A DNA stretch of 64,000 nucleotides from Nitrospira sp. (GCA_030123605.1 CP126123.1:806001-870000); one strand, 5' to 3'. Positions 51,101-60,700 are shown, counted from the stretch's first letter. A program made the numbers and translations. Notes: generated by a model not told the origin, from the sequence alone.

Positions 51101-52917
51101 CGGCCCGCCGGCAACGACGCCCGCGTGGCCACCCGCAGGTCGGGCCGCTCCGCCACGAGGGGCTCGAGCCGATGGCGCTCCGCTTCCGTCGTCAGCACCT
51201 GCCGCACGTGGCCCTGCGTCAGCAGTTGCCCCCACCGCGCCGGTGGATGCGTCGGATCCAGCGGCAGATACCCCCCGCCCGCCTTCAGAATGCCCAGCAG
51301 CAGCGTGACCCACTCCACGCCCCGCGCCGCCAGCACCGCCACCACCGTATCGGGCCCCACGCCCGCCGCCACCAACCCCCCGGCCACCTGCGCCGCCCGC
51401 GCGTCCAGCTCCGCATAGGTCAGCGCCTCCGCCCCGCCTTGCACCGCCACCGCCGCCGGCGTCCGCGCGACCTGCGCCTCAAATAACTCCGCCACACTCT
51501 GCTCCGCCGGGTACGCCGCCCCCGTCTTATTCCACGTCCGCGTCTGCTCACGCACCTCCGCGGCGCTCAGCACCGTCACCTCGCCCAGCCGCCGCCCCGG
51601 TCCCGCCACCAGCTGCTCCAGCACCCCCTGGAACTGCGCCAGCATCCGCCGTATCGTCGCCTCCTCACACTGCCGCCGATCGTAGGTCAACTGCAGCAAT
51701 AAGGCCTCCGTCGGAACCACGACGACGGTGAGCGGATAGTTCGTATGAGTGCGATTGCCTTGCTGTTCAATAGAAAATGGACTGGCATGATCTGTCAGAC
51801 TGGGATCACTGGGGGCGCTTTCGAAGACGAGGAGCGAATCGAAGAGCGCTCGCCCGCGTGGCACCTCACTCCAACTCTGAATCTGCACCAGCGGCGCATA
51901 CTCGTATTGCCGCAGCCGGAGATTCTGTGCAAAGAGCTCCTGCAGCCACGACACCACGTCCCGGTCGCCCGCCACCGTCACCCGCAGCGGCAGGCTGTTG
52001 ATGAACAGCCCCACCATGTCCTCCACCCCCGCCAACCCAGGCGGCCGCCCCGCCACCGTCACCCCGAACACCACCTCCGTCTCCCCGCTGTAGCGGCTCA
52101 AGAGCCAGGCCCACGCCCCCTGCACCAGCGTGTTGAGCGTCACCCGATGCCGCGTCGCCCACGCCTGGAGCGCCGCCGTCGTCTCCTCCGACAGCGTCAC
52201 CACCGCATCGGCCACCGGATCCGGCCCCCTCCACTCCGCCGGACGGTCCCGCAACACCCCCACCGGCGTCGGCACCGTGAACCCGCGCAACTGCTCCCGC
52301 CAAAACCCTTCCGCCTCCTGCATGTCCTGCTGCTGCAGCCACGCAATGTACTCGCGGTACGGCCGCGGCTTCGGCACCGCCAGCGGCCGCCCCGCCACGA
52401 GCGCCTCGTAAAACCGAAAGAAATCCACCATCAGCACCGAAAAGCACCAGGCGTCCATCAAGATCAGATGATAGCTGCGCGTGATCCGATACGTCGTCGC
52501 TCCCGTCCGGATCAGCCGCAGCCGCAGCAACGGCACCTTCCCCAAGTCGAACCCCGTCGCCAACTCCTGCGCCAGCACCTCCTCCACCCCCTGCGCCTGC
52601 GCCGCGGCCGACCGGTCCCGCCAATCCAGATATTCCAACGGCACCGCCACCTGCTTGTGCACCACCTGCAACGGCCGCTTCTGCCGCTCCCACACAAACG
52701 CCGTCCGCAGCACCCCATGCCGGTCCATCACCTGCTGCCACGCTTGCCGAAACGCCGCCACGTCCAGCGGCCCGTCCCACCCATACCGGTCCTGCATCAG
52801 GTACATCCCCGAGCCCGGCTCCAGCAGCGTATGAAACAACAACCCCTCCTGCATCGGCGACAACGGATAGATGTCCTCAATATTCGCCGACGCCTGCTTC
52901 GTCTGAGTCTCAGTCAT
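45154..52917 (-). CDS. NRPS, C-A-T-C-A-T-E (two Dab-type modules)
   Basis: This is the last synthetase of the chain, 2587 residues. Domains by residue: C 15-450 (starts IYPLSPMQEGLLFHTL, DCL type, motif YHLILMDAW), A 470-960, T 985-1050 (FFELGGHSLL), C 1070-1510 (VPLSFAQERLWYLDQL, LCL type, MHHIVSDGWS), A 1535-2025, T 2050-2115 (FFELGGDSIL), E-like 2140-2587. Both A domains give the ten-residue code DIWELTADDK, which I recall for 2,4-diaminobutyrate. The E-like domain is altered: HHAVVDW for HHxxxDG and DRHGRE for EGHGRE. There is no thioesterase. The start ATG lies 62 bases after the preceding NRPS gene. Confidence 0.93.
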   Translation of the reverse strand: MTETQTKQASANIEDIYPLSPMQEGLLFHTLLEPGSGMYLMQDRYGWDGPLDVAAFRQAWQQVMDRHGVLRTAFVWERQKRPLQVVHKQVAVPLEYLDWRDRSAAAQAQGVEEVLAQELATGFDLGKVPLLRLRLIRTGATTYRITRSYHLILMDAWCFSVLMVDFFRFYEALVAGRPLAVPKPRPYREYIAWLQQQDMQEAEGFWREQLRGFTVPTPVGVLRDRPAEWRGPDPVADAVVTLSEETTAALQAWATRHRVTLNTLVQGAWAWLLSRYSGETEVVFGVTVAGRPPGLAGVEDMVGLFINSLPLRVTVAGDRDVVSWLQELFAQNLRLRQYEYAPLVQIQSWSEVPRGRALFDSLLVFESAPSDPSLTDHASPFSIEQQGNRTHTNYPLTVVVVPTEALLLQLTYDRRQCEEATIRRMLAQFQGVLEQLVAGPGRRLGEVTVLSAAEVREQTRTWNKTGAAYPAEQSVAELFEAQVARTPAAVAVQGGAEALTYAELDARAAQVAGGLVAAGVGPDTVVAVLAARGVEWVTLLLGILKAGGGYLPLDPTHPPARWGQLLTQGHVRQVLTTEAERHRLEPLVAERPDLRVATRASLPAGRYPRLPRRTHPQQVGYVLFTSGSTGQPKGAVVSQQGMVNNVWGKLPVLGLTSRDVVAQTAGVGFDISVWQGLSALLCGGRVEILSDDVVQEPVRLLAEFARTGVTVAELVPSLLREVVAVEPAPALPALRWLLPTGEAVTPELCRAWLTRYPTVPLLNAYGPAECADDVAYYPLTRAPGAEETVVPIGRPAANLELYVLNADLAPVPVGVTGELWIGGVGVGRGYLGEPGRTAAAFGPHPFSEQPGQRLYRTGDLGRYRADGTLEFLGRRDQQVKVRGVRIELGEIEARLREHPAIGQAVVVARAEPAGSKRLVGYLVTTAPVAVAAVREFLGRRLPEYMVPAVYVVLDKLPLTPNGKVDRKALPAPEAGDLPRPVAYAPPATPTEARLATIWAELLGVAQVGRHDNFFELGGHSLLATQVISRVRKAFQIELPLRALFDGPTVAQLAATTDPVRTDRDSAGAPALIRARRTDRVPLSFAQERLWYLDQLEPNSSTYNIATAFRLQGTLDAAALQAALQEMIRRHEVLRTTFEMRDSRPVQVIGDEATIVLMRIDLTTIPKDEREGAVRRSVAEEAKRPFDLSLGPLIRATLLYLASHEHVLLLTMHHIVSDGWSMGLFVKESVALYKAFTNGTQSSLSELPIQYADFALWQRQWLSGSVLQQQLTYWKGTLAGIPPLITLPTRPRPAVQTYRGARIPFQLSAPLTQQLHALSQAEGTTMFMTLLAAFQILLSRYSGQQDICVGVPIANRTRLEIEGLIGFFVNTLVLRTDLSDNPSCRTLLQRVRERVIGAQAHQDVPFEKVVEAVQPVRSLGHSPLFQVMFTFQNAPMEALEIPGLSIEALTIEDKTSKFDLSMELNETQEGLNGLVEYSTDLFDDDMIARMVEHYRVLLEQMVARPPARLSELSFLTEEERLTITTTWNKTGAAYPAEQSVAELFEAQVARTPAAVAVQGGAEALTYAELDARAAQVAGGLVAAGVGPDTVVAVLAARGVEWVTLLLGILKAGGGYLPLDPTHPPARWGQLLTQGHVRQVLTTEAERHRLEPLVAERPDLRVATRASLPAGRYPRPPRRTHPQQVGYVLFTSGSTGQPKGAVVSQQGMVNNVWGKLPVLGLTSRDVVAQTAGVGFDISVWQGLSALLCGGRVEILSDDVVQEPVRLLAEFARTGVTVAELVPSLLREVVAVEPAPALPALRWLLPTGEAVTPELCRAWLTRYPTVPLLNAYGPAECADDVAYYPLTRAPGAEETVVPIGRPAANLELYVLNADLAPVPVGVTGELWIGGVGVGRGYLGEPGRTAAAFGPHPFSEQPGQRLYRTGDLGRYRADGTLEFLGRRDQQVKVRGVRIELGEIEARLREHPAIGQAVVVARAEPAGSKRLVGYLVTTAPVAVAAVREFLGRRLPEYMVPAVYVVLDKLPLTPNGKVDRKALPAPEAGDLPRPVAYAPPATPTEARLATIWAELLGVAQVGRHDNFFELGGDSILSIQVVSRCRQSGILLSPRQLIEHQTIADLAGKAAVEADSDIQAEQGLVSGEIPLTPIQEWFFEQNIQNPHRYNQAVLLELRENLTVATVEAAFQQLLRQHDMLRARFRRDEGGWRQWIEPSVPQVGVHRMDLSQISEAEHEQVLAESADEWHQRLDLNKGPLLQVVLFDRGMGRSQRLLIIIHHAVVDWVSWRILAEDLQTALRQVTQGQAIQMPAKTSSYKQWAERLRMYAQSEAPAQDATYWLDSRWTQTQGIPIDYPEGERTEDLAVTVTVELTAAETQALLQHVPRAYQSQIIDVLLTAMVQSIGRWTGHSCLMVDLDRHGREEIFAGLDVSRTVGWFAGLFPVWLDVAPDALPKEAVQTVKQQLHLVPNRGIGYGILKYLPPCGVLSRQIRSMPAAEVCFNYLGQFDQTLPDGGLFAAATESTGRSHDGRDRLGHELTFAGAIIGGQFEVSLTYSRERYRQKTIEAVVGAYAEVLREVIAHSQSETPASLLAQISR
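46673..48345 (-). repeat. Near-identical A-T repeat, copy 1
   Basis: This 1673-base block spans the second A domain and the start of the second T domain of the last NRPS. It is nearly identical to 49865-51537 and 57945-59617. Across all three, the encoded proteins differ at only two positions that I could see (Leu/Pro in RYPRxPRRTH and Lys/Glu in TWNxTGA). Confidence 0.9.
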
Positions 52918-52940
52918 GGGCTTATCCTATCTCGTTCAAT
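49850..52940 (-). repeat. Near-identical C-A-T repeat, copy in last NRPS gene
   Basis: The 3091-base block matches 57930-61020 at a constant offset of 8080 bases with no indel. Identity is broken only by a divergent patch near 51689-51815 (C-to-A linker). It extends past the start codon into the intergenic gap, and that extension carries TTGAACGAGATAGGATAA, the last codons and stop of the NRPS gene at 61002-64000. Confidence 0.92.
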
Positions 52941-52979
52941 CGAGTGATCGGTCGACGGGATGTAGTCGGCATCATGTCC

Positions 52980-55900
52980 TCATTGAATGTCTTCAAGAAT
53001 GTGATTCAGCGCCTCCGGGCTGAGCTCGACGTCCGGGAAATCCGCCGGCGTATACCCGGCCGCCTCCCCCGCCAGACACTCTCGGATCAGTGTGCGAAGC
53101 GCCTGCTCATACCGTTCGCCCAGCGCCGCCATCGTGGCTCGGCGGTACCGGCGCCCGCTGTATCCCCACAGGACGTGCAGCCGGCCGTCGAGAATATGGG
53201 CGTTGATGTCCCACTCATACGGCAGTCGGCTCCCCGCCGCCTGGTTGGGGCCCACGGACTCCGGTGCCGGACGCACCGGCGCCTCCGGCGGAAACGTCTG
53301 GTCCAATTGCCCCAAGTAGTTGAAGCTCACCGGCGCGGGCGGCTGCGCGGCCAGATGGCGCCGGACCTCGGGATCTCCGCCGCCGTAGCGCAGCAGCCCA
53401 TAGCCGAGCCCCTTGTGCGGGAGCCGCCGCACCCGGGCTTTCACCGCCGCCAGCACGGCCCCCGGCGTCGCACCGGGCGCCACCCGCACCACGACCGGAT
53501 AGACCGTCGTGAACCACCCGACCGTCCGCGACACATCGAGCTCGGGAAATACGTCTTCCCGGCCGTGCCCCTCCAGATCAAACGCCACCACCGCGCTCCC
53601 GCTCCACTCGCTCAGCACCTGAACCAGCGCCGCGAGCAGCACCTCGTGCAGCTGGGTGCGCGCCGCCGCCGGCACCGCCTGCACCAGTTGACGCGTCGTC
53701 TCTGCGTCCACCGACACCGTGACGATCTCGGCGTCCGCCTCGGTCGCCGCCCCCTGCGGGTCCTCGACCGGAATGGCCCAGGCGGCCGCTGGCTCAATGG
53801 CCAGCCAAGAGGCCGCCTCCGCCTGGAGCGCTGCCGAGTGACTGTAGGCGTGCAACTGCGTCGCCCACGCTTGAAAGGAACTGCTCGTCGGCAGCCGCAC
53901 CGGTGCCTGGGTGGTGAGCGCCTGATAGGCCGTCATCAGGTCCTCCAGCAGAATCCGCCAGGAGATGCCGTCCACCACCAAGTGATGGATGACCAACAGC
54001 AGGCGCGCGGTCTGCGCCGGCCCGCGGGTGAACAGCACCGCCCGGACCACCGGCCCTGTCGTCAGATCGAGCCGCGCCTGCCGGTCGGTCGCCGCCGCCT
54101 CCAACGCCTGGGCTTGCTCGGCCACCGGAACGGCCGCAAGATCGACATACTCCACGGTCACCGCCGCTGCCTCGGCCGCATAGGCTTGTCGCCAGCCGTC
54201 GGCCGTCGGCGTAAACCGCAGCCGGAAGGCGTCATGATGGGCCAGCACCGCCTGCACCGCGTGCTCGAGCCGACGCAGGTCGACCGCCGGTTGAACCGCT
54301 AACAACACCGCTTGATTGTAGTAATGGGGATTCGCCACGCCTTGCGCAAAGAAGTCCTGCTGGATCGGCGTCAGCGGCACCGCCCCCTGCACCGGCCCTT
54401 CTCGTTCGGCCTCCGCCGGCTTGCCCGTGCTCACCGCCGCCAGCGCCGCCACCGTCTGATGTTGAAACAACTGCCGCGGCGTCACTCGGATCCCTCGCTC
54501 GCGCGCCTGAGCAATGACTTGGATGCTGAGAATGGAATCCCCCCCCAACTCGAAGAAATTGTCGTGAATCCCCACACGCTCCACTCTCAAAACCTGCCGC
54601 CAGATCGCCGCCAGCGTGGTCTCGAACTCCGTTCGCGGCGCTACATACAGACGGGCTTCCCCCCCCCCGGCCTCCGGGGCCGGCAGGGCCTTCCGGTCCA
54701 CTTTGCCGTTCGGCGTGAGCGGCAGCTTGTCCAGCACCACGTACACCGCCGGCACCATATACTCCGGCAGCCGACGCCCCAGAAACTCCCGCACCGCCGC
54801 CACCGCCACCGGCGCGGTCGTCACCAGGTACCCGACCAGACGCTTGGAGCCGGCCGGCTCCGCCCGCGCCACCACCACCGCTTGCCCGATGGCCGGATGT
54901 TCGCGCAGCCGCGCCTCGATCTCCCCCAGCTCGATCCGAAACCCCCGCACCTTCACCTGCTGATCCCGCCGCCCAAGAAATTCAAGGGTCCCGTCAGCCC
55001 GATAACGCCCCAGATCCCCCGTCCGGTACAGCCGCTGCCCTGGCTGCTCGCTGAACGGATGCGGCCCGAACGCCGCCGCCGTGAGGTTCGGCCGATTCAA
55101 ATAGCCTCGCGCCAACCCTGTGCCCGCAATGTACAGTTCTCCCACCGCCCCGAGGGGGACCGGCTGCAGATCAGAATCGAGAACGTACAGCTCGACATTG
55201 GCAATGGGCCGGCCAATCGGGACGGTACTCATTGGAAGCCAATCCGTCCTCGAATCGGGGGCGTACACGCTGGCCGTAACTGTCGTCTCAGTCGGTCCAT
55301 ACGCATTGCACCAACCGATCGCATCACTCGCGATGCGCCGCCATCGCCGCACGTCGTCCACCGCTGCCTTTTCACTTCCGGCAACGACGAGACGGAGGGC
55401 AGGCGGCATCGCTGCGTCGGTATGTTCAATGTGCCCGATCCATCCTGCCCAGTAAGGTGTCGGAAGATTGAGCACCGTGATGTTTGTCTCTCGAATGAAA
55501 GCGTGAAAGTCTGAATAGGTCTCCGTCGACTCAGATGACCGCAAGACGACTGTCGCGCCGGTTAACCAGGTCGGAATACATTCTTCGATCAAGACATCGA
55601 AACTGATGGACGAAAATTGCAGCACACGATCGTCAGGGCTCAGGCCATACATCGTGACCATGGCCATCCCATGGTTCACCAACGACCGGTGGGTCACGCT
55701 GATTCCCTTAGGCCGTCCCGTGGAGCCTGAGGTATAGATCACATAGGCCAGCTGCTCAGGCTGGCCGACGGGGACGAGATTCATGCACGCGTATGTTGCA
55801 ATCACTTCCCACTGACTATCCAGACAGAGTATCGACATATCCCTGGCCGGTATCGTGGCTTGTAGATGAGCTTGCGTGAGCACGATCGCCGGCCGGCTGT

Positions 55901-57704
55901 CGACAAGCATGTACGCTAATCGCTCTGTTGGGTAATGAGGATCCAACGGAACATACGCACCCCCGGCCTTGAGAATGCCGAGTAGGCCGATGACCATTTC
56001 CAGCGAACGTTCCACATAGAGTCCTACCAAGACATCCGGCCCGACGCCCTGTTCTCGCAGATACCGTGCGAGCTGATTCGCACGGGCGTTCAGTTCCTCA
56101 TATGTCACCTGCTGGTGGTCAGACTTCACCGCTACCGCCGTCGGCGTGCGCGCGACCTGTGCCTCGAACAATTGGGAGATCGTCTGCGTGGTCGGATAGT
56201 CCGTCTCTGTCGTATTCCATTCCTTCAACACCTGCCGCAGTTCGGTTCCGGTGAGCATCGGCAGTTCCGCGATACGGGCCTGCGGACCGACGACAATCGC
56301 CTCAAGCAGGATCCGAAAATGTTCGGCCATCCGGGCGATGGTTTCTCCGTCAAACAGAGCCGTGCTGTATTGAAATTCTCCGCTGAGTCGGCCACCCCTT
56401 TCGGTCATATCCAGACATAGATCGAAGGGGGCGCTTTTCTCCTTCATGTCGACCGGATAAAACTCTAACCCCGAAACCTGGATGCCCTGTCTGGGAACAT
56501 TGTGGAGCACGAACATCACCTGAAACAGAGGGGAATAGGCAAGATCGCGAGTGGGTTGCAACTCATCGAGCAACTTTTCAAACGGAATGTCTTGGTGGGA
56601 TTGGGCTTCCAAGGAAGCTTCTCGAACGTTCGCCAAATGTTCCACGAATGTCGGATCGCCTGTCAGATCGGCACGCAATACCAATGTGTTGACAAAGAAC
56701 CCGATGAGATTTTCGACTTCGGGTCTGGTTCGGTTCGCCAGCGGAGTGCCGATACAAAACTGCTTCTGGTCCGAATAGCGAGACAACAGAACTTCGAAGG
56801 CAGCCAAGAGGGTCATGAATAAGGTCACGCCCTGCTTTCGGCTGAATTCGCTCAGCTGGACGGTAAGGGACTCCGTCAGTGTGAACGGAACGTCGTCTCC
56901 TTGATACGTCTGTACGGATGGCCTCGGCCGATCAGTCGGGAGCTTGAGGATCGTCGGCACTCCCCGAAGCTTGTCTTTCCAGTACGTCAGTTGCTTCTCC
57001 AGTATGGTCGAGGAAAGCCGCTGTCTCTGCCAGACTGCATAATCCGCGTATTGGACACCATCCTCCGGCAAGGCGACCGGCGTTCCATCCGTGAAGGATT
57101 GATACGAAGCCGCCAATTCACGGAACAGTAGACCCATCGACCAATCATCCGTGACGATGTGGTGCATGGTCAGCAAGAGCACATACCGCCGGTCTTCCAA
57201 TCTCAGCAGCATCGAGCGAAAGAGGGGCCCCTTCGTCAAGTCAAAGGGCTGCTGAAATTCTTGGGTCATGAGACGTTGGAGTTCGCTCTCCTGCGCCACG
57301 CCTCCAAGCCTCCGTAAGTCAACGTGCTTGATCGCTAGCGGAGAGTAAGCCATCGCAGTCTGCACAGGCTGCCCGTTGTTTTCGGTAATGACACTGCGTA
57401 GTGATTCGTGTCGGAGGAGAATGGCGTCGATACTCTGTTGCAGAGCCGTGAGATTCAACGCTCCGGAAATTCCGAACGCAACCGGCACATTATAGAAGTG
57501 GCTGTTCGGTTCCAGCTGGTCCAAGAACCACAAACGTTGTTGTGCAAAGGACAACGGCGCCGGCTCGTGCGGACGAGACCGTCGGCAAATCCTGTCGGAA
57601 TCCGCACTCTCGTTGACCTTTCCTTCGAGCAACTTTTGCAGCAAGGCTTTCTTCGCCGCCGACAGTTCCGGACGATCGGCGGCGCGCTTCTTCTGTTCCA
57701 ACAT
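52980..57704 (-). CDS. NRPS, C-A-T-E (unassigned residue, epimerised)
   Basis: This synthetase has 1574 residues. An N-terminal helix (ELSAAKKALLQKLLEG) precedes C at 45-480 (APLSFAQQRLWFLDQL, LCL type, MHHIVTDDWS). A is at 505-1000, T at 1025-1090 (FFELGGDSIL) and E at 1105-1560 with intact IHHLVVDGISW, EGHGRE and SFNYLGQ. The A code reads DVENVAAVTK. Glu at the third position is shared with lysine/ornithine-type codes, so a basic or N-modified ornithine-like residue is possible, but I cannot assign it firmly. The small C-terminal subdomain of A is nearly identical to that of the Dab modules although the core is not, so A is chimeric. A ribosome site (AGGAGAGAG) precedes the ATG. Confidence 0.92.
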   Translation of the reverse strand: MLEQKKRAADRPELSAAKKALLQKLLEGKVNESADSDRICRRSRPHEPAPLSFAQQRLWFLDQLEPNSHFYNVPVAFGISGALNLTALQQSIDAILLRHESLRSVITENNGQPVQTAMAYSPLAIKHVDLRRLGGVAQESELQRLMTQEFQQPFDLTKGPLFRSMLLRLEDRRYVLLLTMHHIVTDDWSMGLLFRELAASYQSFTDGTPVALPEDGVQYADYAVWQRQRLSSTILEKQLTYWKDKLRGVPTILKLPTDRPRPSVQTYQGDDVPFTLTESLTVQLSEFSRKQGVTLFMTLLAAFEVLLSRYSDQKQFCIGTPLANRTRPEVENLIGFFVNTLVLRADLTGDPTFVEHLANVREASLEAQSHQDIPFEKLLDELQPTRDLAYSPLFQVMFVLHNVPRQGIQVSGLEFYPVDMKEKSAPFDLCLDMTERGGRLSGEFQYSTALFDGETIARMAEHFRILLEAIVVGPQARIAELPMLTGTELRQVLKEWNTTETDYPTTQTISQLFEAQVARTPTAVAVKSDHQQVTYEELNARANQLARYLREQGVGPDVLVGLYVERSLEMVIGLLGILKAGGAYVPLDPHYPTERLAYMLVDSRPAIVLTQAHLQATIPARDMSILCLDSQWEVIATYACMNLVPVGQPEQLAYVIYTSGSTGRPKGISVTHRSLVNHGMAMVTMYGLSPDDRVLQFSSISFDVLIEECIPTWLTGATVVLRSSESTETYSDFHAFIRETNITVLNLPTPYWAGWIGHIEHTDAAMPPALRLVVAGSEKAAVDDVRRWRRIASDAIGWCNAYGPTETTVTASVYAPDSRTDWLPMSTVPIGRPIANVELYVLDSDLQPVPLGAVGELYIAGTGLARGYLNRPNLTAAAFGPHPFSEQPGQRLYRTGDLGRYRADGTLEFLGRRDQQVKVRGFRIELGEIEARLREHPAIGQAVVVARAEPAGSKRLVGYLVTTAPVAVAAVREFLGRRLPEYMVPAVYVVLDKLPLTPNGKVDRKALPAPEAGGGEARLYVAPRTEFETTLAAIWRQVLRVERVGIHDNFFELGGDSILSIQVIAQARERGIRVTPRQLFQHQTVAALAAVSTGKPAEAEREGPVQGAVPLTPIQQDFFAQGVANPHYYNQAVLLAVQPAVDLRRLEHAVQAVLAHHDAFRLRFTPTADGWRQAYAAEAAAVTVEYVDLAAVPVAEQAQALEAAATDRQARLDLTTGPVVRAVLFTRGPAQTARLLLVIHHLVVDGISWRILLEDLMTAYQALTTQAPVRLPTSSSFQAWATQLHAYSHSAALQAEAASWLAIEPAAAWAIPVEDPQGAATEADAEIVTVSVDAETTRQLVQAVPAAARTQLHEVLLAALVQVLSEWSGSAVVAFDLEGHGREDVFPELDVSRTVGWFTTVYPVVVRVAPGATPGAVLAAVKARVRRLPHKGLGYGLLRYGGGDPEVRRHLAAQPPAPVSFNYLGQLDQTFPPEAPVRPAPESVGPNQAAGSRLPYEWDINAHILDGRLHVLWGYSGRRYRRATMAALGERYEQALRTLIRECLAGEAAGYTPADFPDVELSPEALNHILEDIQ
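54666..55082 (-). repeat. Shared A-domain C-terminal subdomain block
   Basis: These 417 bases align without gaps to 46801-47217 (and the other Dab copies) with about five substitutions seen. The match begins at the A-to-T linker (PAPEAG) and ends abruptly within TAAAFGPH, after which the A core is unrelated. It marks a recombination boundary inside the A domain. Confidence 0.88.
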
Positions 57705-57745
57705 ATCTCTCTCCTACGGGAATGTATGGGGATCGGGCTCGAGGC

Positions 57746-60700
57746 TCAGAGAACTGGCGACTCATCCGCTAGAAGTCGCTCCGCTTCACTCTCCGAAAGC
57801 ACTTCCAGTTGTCTGGTCAATGACTCTTCAATGAGATCCGCTAATCCCGCTACTGTGGAGGCTTCGAAGAGGTCCCGCAACGCAAGTTCGGTTCTGAAAT
57901 GCTTTCGTACCCGCGACATCAGTTGCACAGCCAAGAGCGAATGTCCGCCCAACTCGAAGAAGTTGTCGTGGCGGCCGACCTGAGCCACCCCGAGCAGCTC
58001 CGCCCAGATCGTCGCCAACCGCGCTTCCGTCGGCGTCGCCGGCGGCGCATACGCCACGGGACGCGGCAGGTCCCCGGCCTCCGGGGCCGGCAGGGCCTTC
58101 CGGTCCACTTTGCCGTTCGGCGTGAGCGGCAGCTTGTCCAGCACCACGTACACCGCCGGCACCATATACTCCGGCAGCCGACGCCCCAGAAACTCCCGCA
58201 CCGCCGCCACCGCCACCGGCGCGGTCGTCACCAGATACCCGACCAGACGCTTGGAGCCGGCCGGCTCCGCCCGCGCCACCACCACCGCTTGCCCGATGGC
58301 CGGATGTTCGCGCAGCCGCGCCTCGATCTCCCCCAGCTCGATCCGGACCCCCCGCACCTTCACCTGCTGATCCCGCCGCCCAAGAAATTCGAGGGTCCCG
58401 TCAGCCCGATAACGCCCCAGATCTCCCGTCCGGTACAGCCGCTGCCCTGGCTGCTCGCTGAACGGATGCGGCCCGAACGCCGCCGCCGTCCGCCCCGGCT
58501 CGCCGAGATACCCCCGCCCCACGCCCACGCCCCCGATCCAGAGCTCCCCCGTCACCCCCACCGGCACCGGCGCCAGATCCGCATTTAATACATACAGCTC
58601 CAGGTTGGCCGCCGGCCGCCCGATCGGCACCACCGTCTCCTCCGCCCCCGGCGCCCGCGTCAGGGGATAGTACGCCACGTCGTCCGCACACTCGGCCGGC
58701 CCGTAGGCATTGAGCAACGGCACGGTCGGATACCGCGTCAACCACGCCCGGCAGAGCTCCGGCGTCACCGCCTCCCCCGTCGGCAACAACCACCGTAAGG
58801 CCGGGAGGGCCGGCGCTGGCTCCACCGCCACCACTTCCCGCAACAACGACGGCACCAGCTCCGCCACCGTCACGCCCGTTCGGGCGAATTCGGCCAGCAA
58901 CCGCACCGGCTCCTGCACGACGTCGTCGGACAGAATCTCCACCCGCCCCCCGCACAGTAACGCGCTCAGCCCTTGCCACACCGAGATGTCGAACCCGACG
59001 CCCGCGGTCTGTGCCACCACATCCCGGCTCGTCAGGCCCAGCACCGGGAGCTTTCCCCACACGTTGTTCACCATCCCCTGCTGCGAAACCACCGCGCCTT
59101 TGGGCTGCCCCGTCGACCCCGACGTGAACAGCACATACCCCACTTGCTGCGGATGCGTCCGGCGCGGCGGCCGCGGGTACCGGCCCGCCGGCAACGACGC
59201 CCGCGTGGCCACCCGCAGGTCGGGCCGCTCCGCCACGAGGGGCTCGAGCCGATGGCGCTCCGCTTCCGTCGTCAGCACCTGCCGCACGTGGCCCTGCGTC
59301 AGCAGTTGCCCCCACCGCGCCGGTGGATGCGTCGGATCCAGCGGCAGATACCCCCCGCCCGCCTTCAGAATGCCCAGCAGCAGCGTGACCCACTCCACGC
59401 CCCGCGCCGCCAGCACCGCCACCACCGTATCGGGCCCCACGCCCGCCGCCACCAACCCCCCGGCCACCTGCGCCGCCCGCGCGTCCAGCTCCGCATAGGT
59501 CAGCGCCTCCGCCCCGCCTTGCACCGCCACCGCCGCCGGCGTCCGCGCGACCTGCGCCTCAAATAACTCCGCCACACTCTGCTCCGCCGGGTACGCCGCC
59601 CCCGTCTCATTCCACGTCCGCGTCTGCTCACGCACCTCCGCGGCGCTCAGCACCGTCACCTCGCCCAGCCGCCGCCCCGGTCCCGCCACCAGCTGCTCCA
59701 GCACCCCCTGGAACTGCGCCAGCATCCGCCGTATCGTCGCCTCCTCACACTGCCGCCGATCGTAGGTCAACTGCAGTTCCAGCGCCTTCAGAGGAACGAT
59801 CACGACGGTCAGCGGATAGTTCGTATGGGTACGATCTCCCTCTTGGCAGACGCGAAACGGAAGATTCTGATTCGTGAGAGACGAATCGACCGGAAGGTTT
59901 TCGAAGACGAGGAGCGAATCGAAGAGCGCTCGCCCGCGCGGCACCTCACTCCAACTCTGAATCTGCACCAGCGGCGCATACTCGTATTGCCGCAGCCGGA
60001 GATTCTGTGCAAAGAGCTCCTGCAGCCACGACACCACGTCCCGGTCGCCCGCCACCGTCACCCGCAGCGGCAGGCTGTTGATGAACAGCCCCACCATGTC
60101 CTCCACCCCCGCCAACCCAGGCGGCCGCCCCGCCACCGTCACCCCGAACACCACCTCCGTCTCCCCGCTGTAGCGGCTCAAGAGCCAGGCCCACGCCCCC
60201 TGCACCAGCGTGTTGAGCGTCACCCGATGCCGCGTCGCCCACGCCTGGAGCGCCGCCGTCGTCTCCTCCGACAGCGTCACCACCGCATCGGCCACCGGAT
60301 CCGGCCCCCTCCACTCCGCCGGACGGTCCCGCAACACCCCCACCGGCGTCGGCACCGTGAACCCGCGCAACTGCTCCCGCCAAAACCCTTCCGCCTCCTG
60401 CATGTCCTGCTGCTGCAGCCACGCAATGTACTCGCGGTACGGCCGCGGCTTCGGCACCGCCAGCGGCCGCCCCGCCACGAGCGCCTCGTAAAACCGAAAG
60501 AAATCCACCATCAGCACCGAAAAGCACCAGGCGTCCATCAAGATCAGATGATAGCTGCGCGTGATCCGATACGTCGTCGCTCCCGTCCGGATCAGCCGCA
60601 GCCGCAGCAACGGCACCTTCCCCAAGTCGAACCCCGTCGCCAACTCCTGCGCCAGCACCTCCTCCACCCCCTGCGCCTGCGCCGCGGCCGACCGGTCCCG

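Noticed and set aside
51745-52947. A 400-codon plus-strand frame opposite the NRPS condensation domain
   Set aside because: Low-complexity His/Arg/Pro translation, no ribosome site, and present again as a shadow at 59825-61060.
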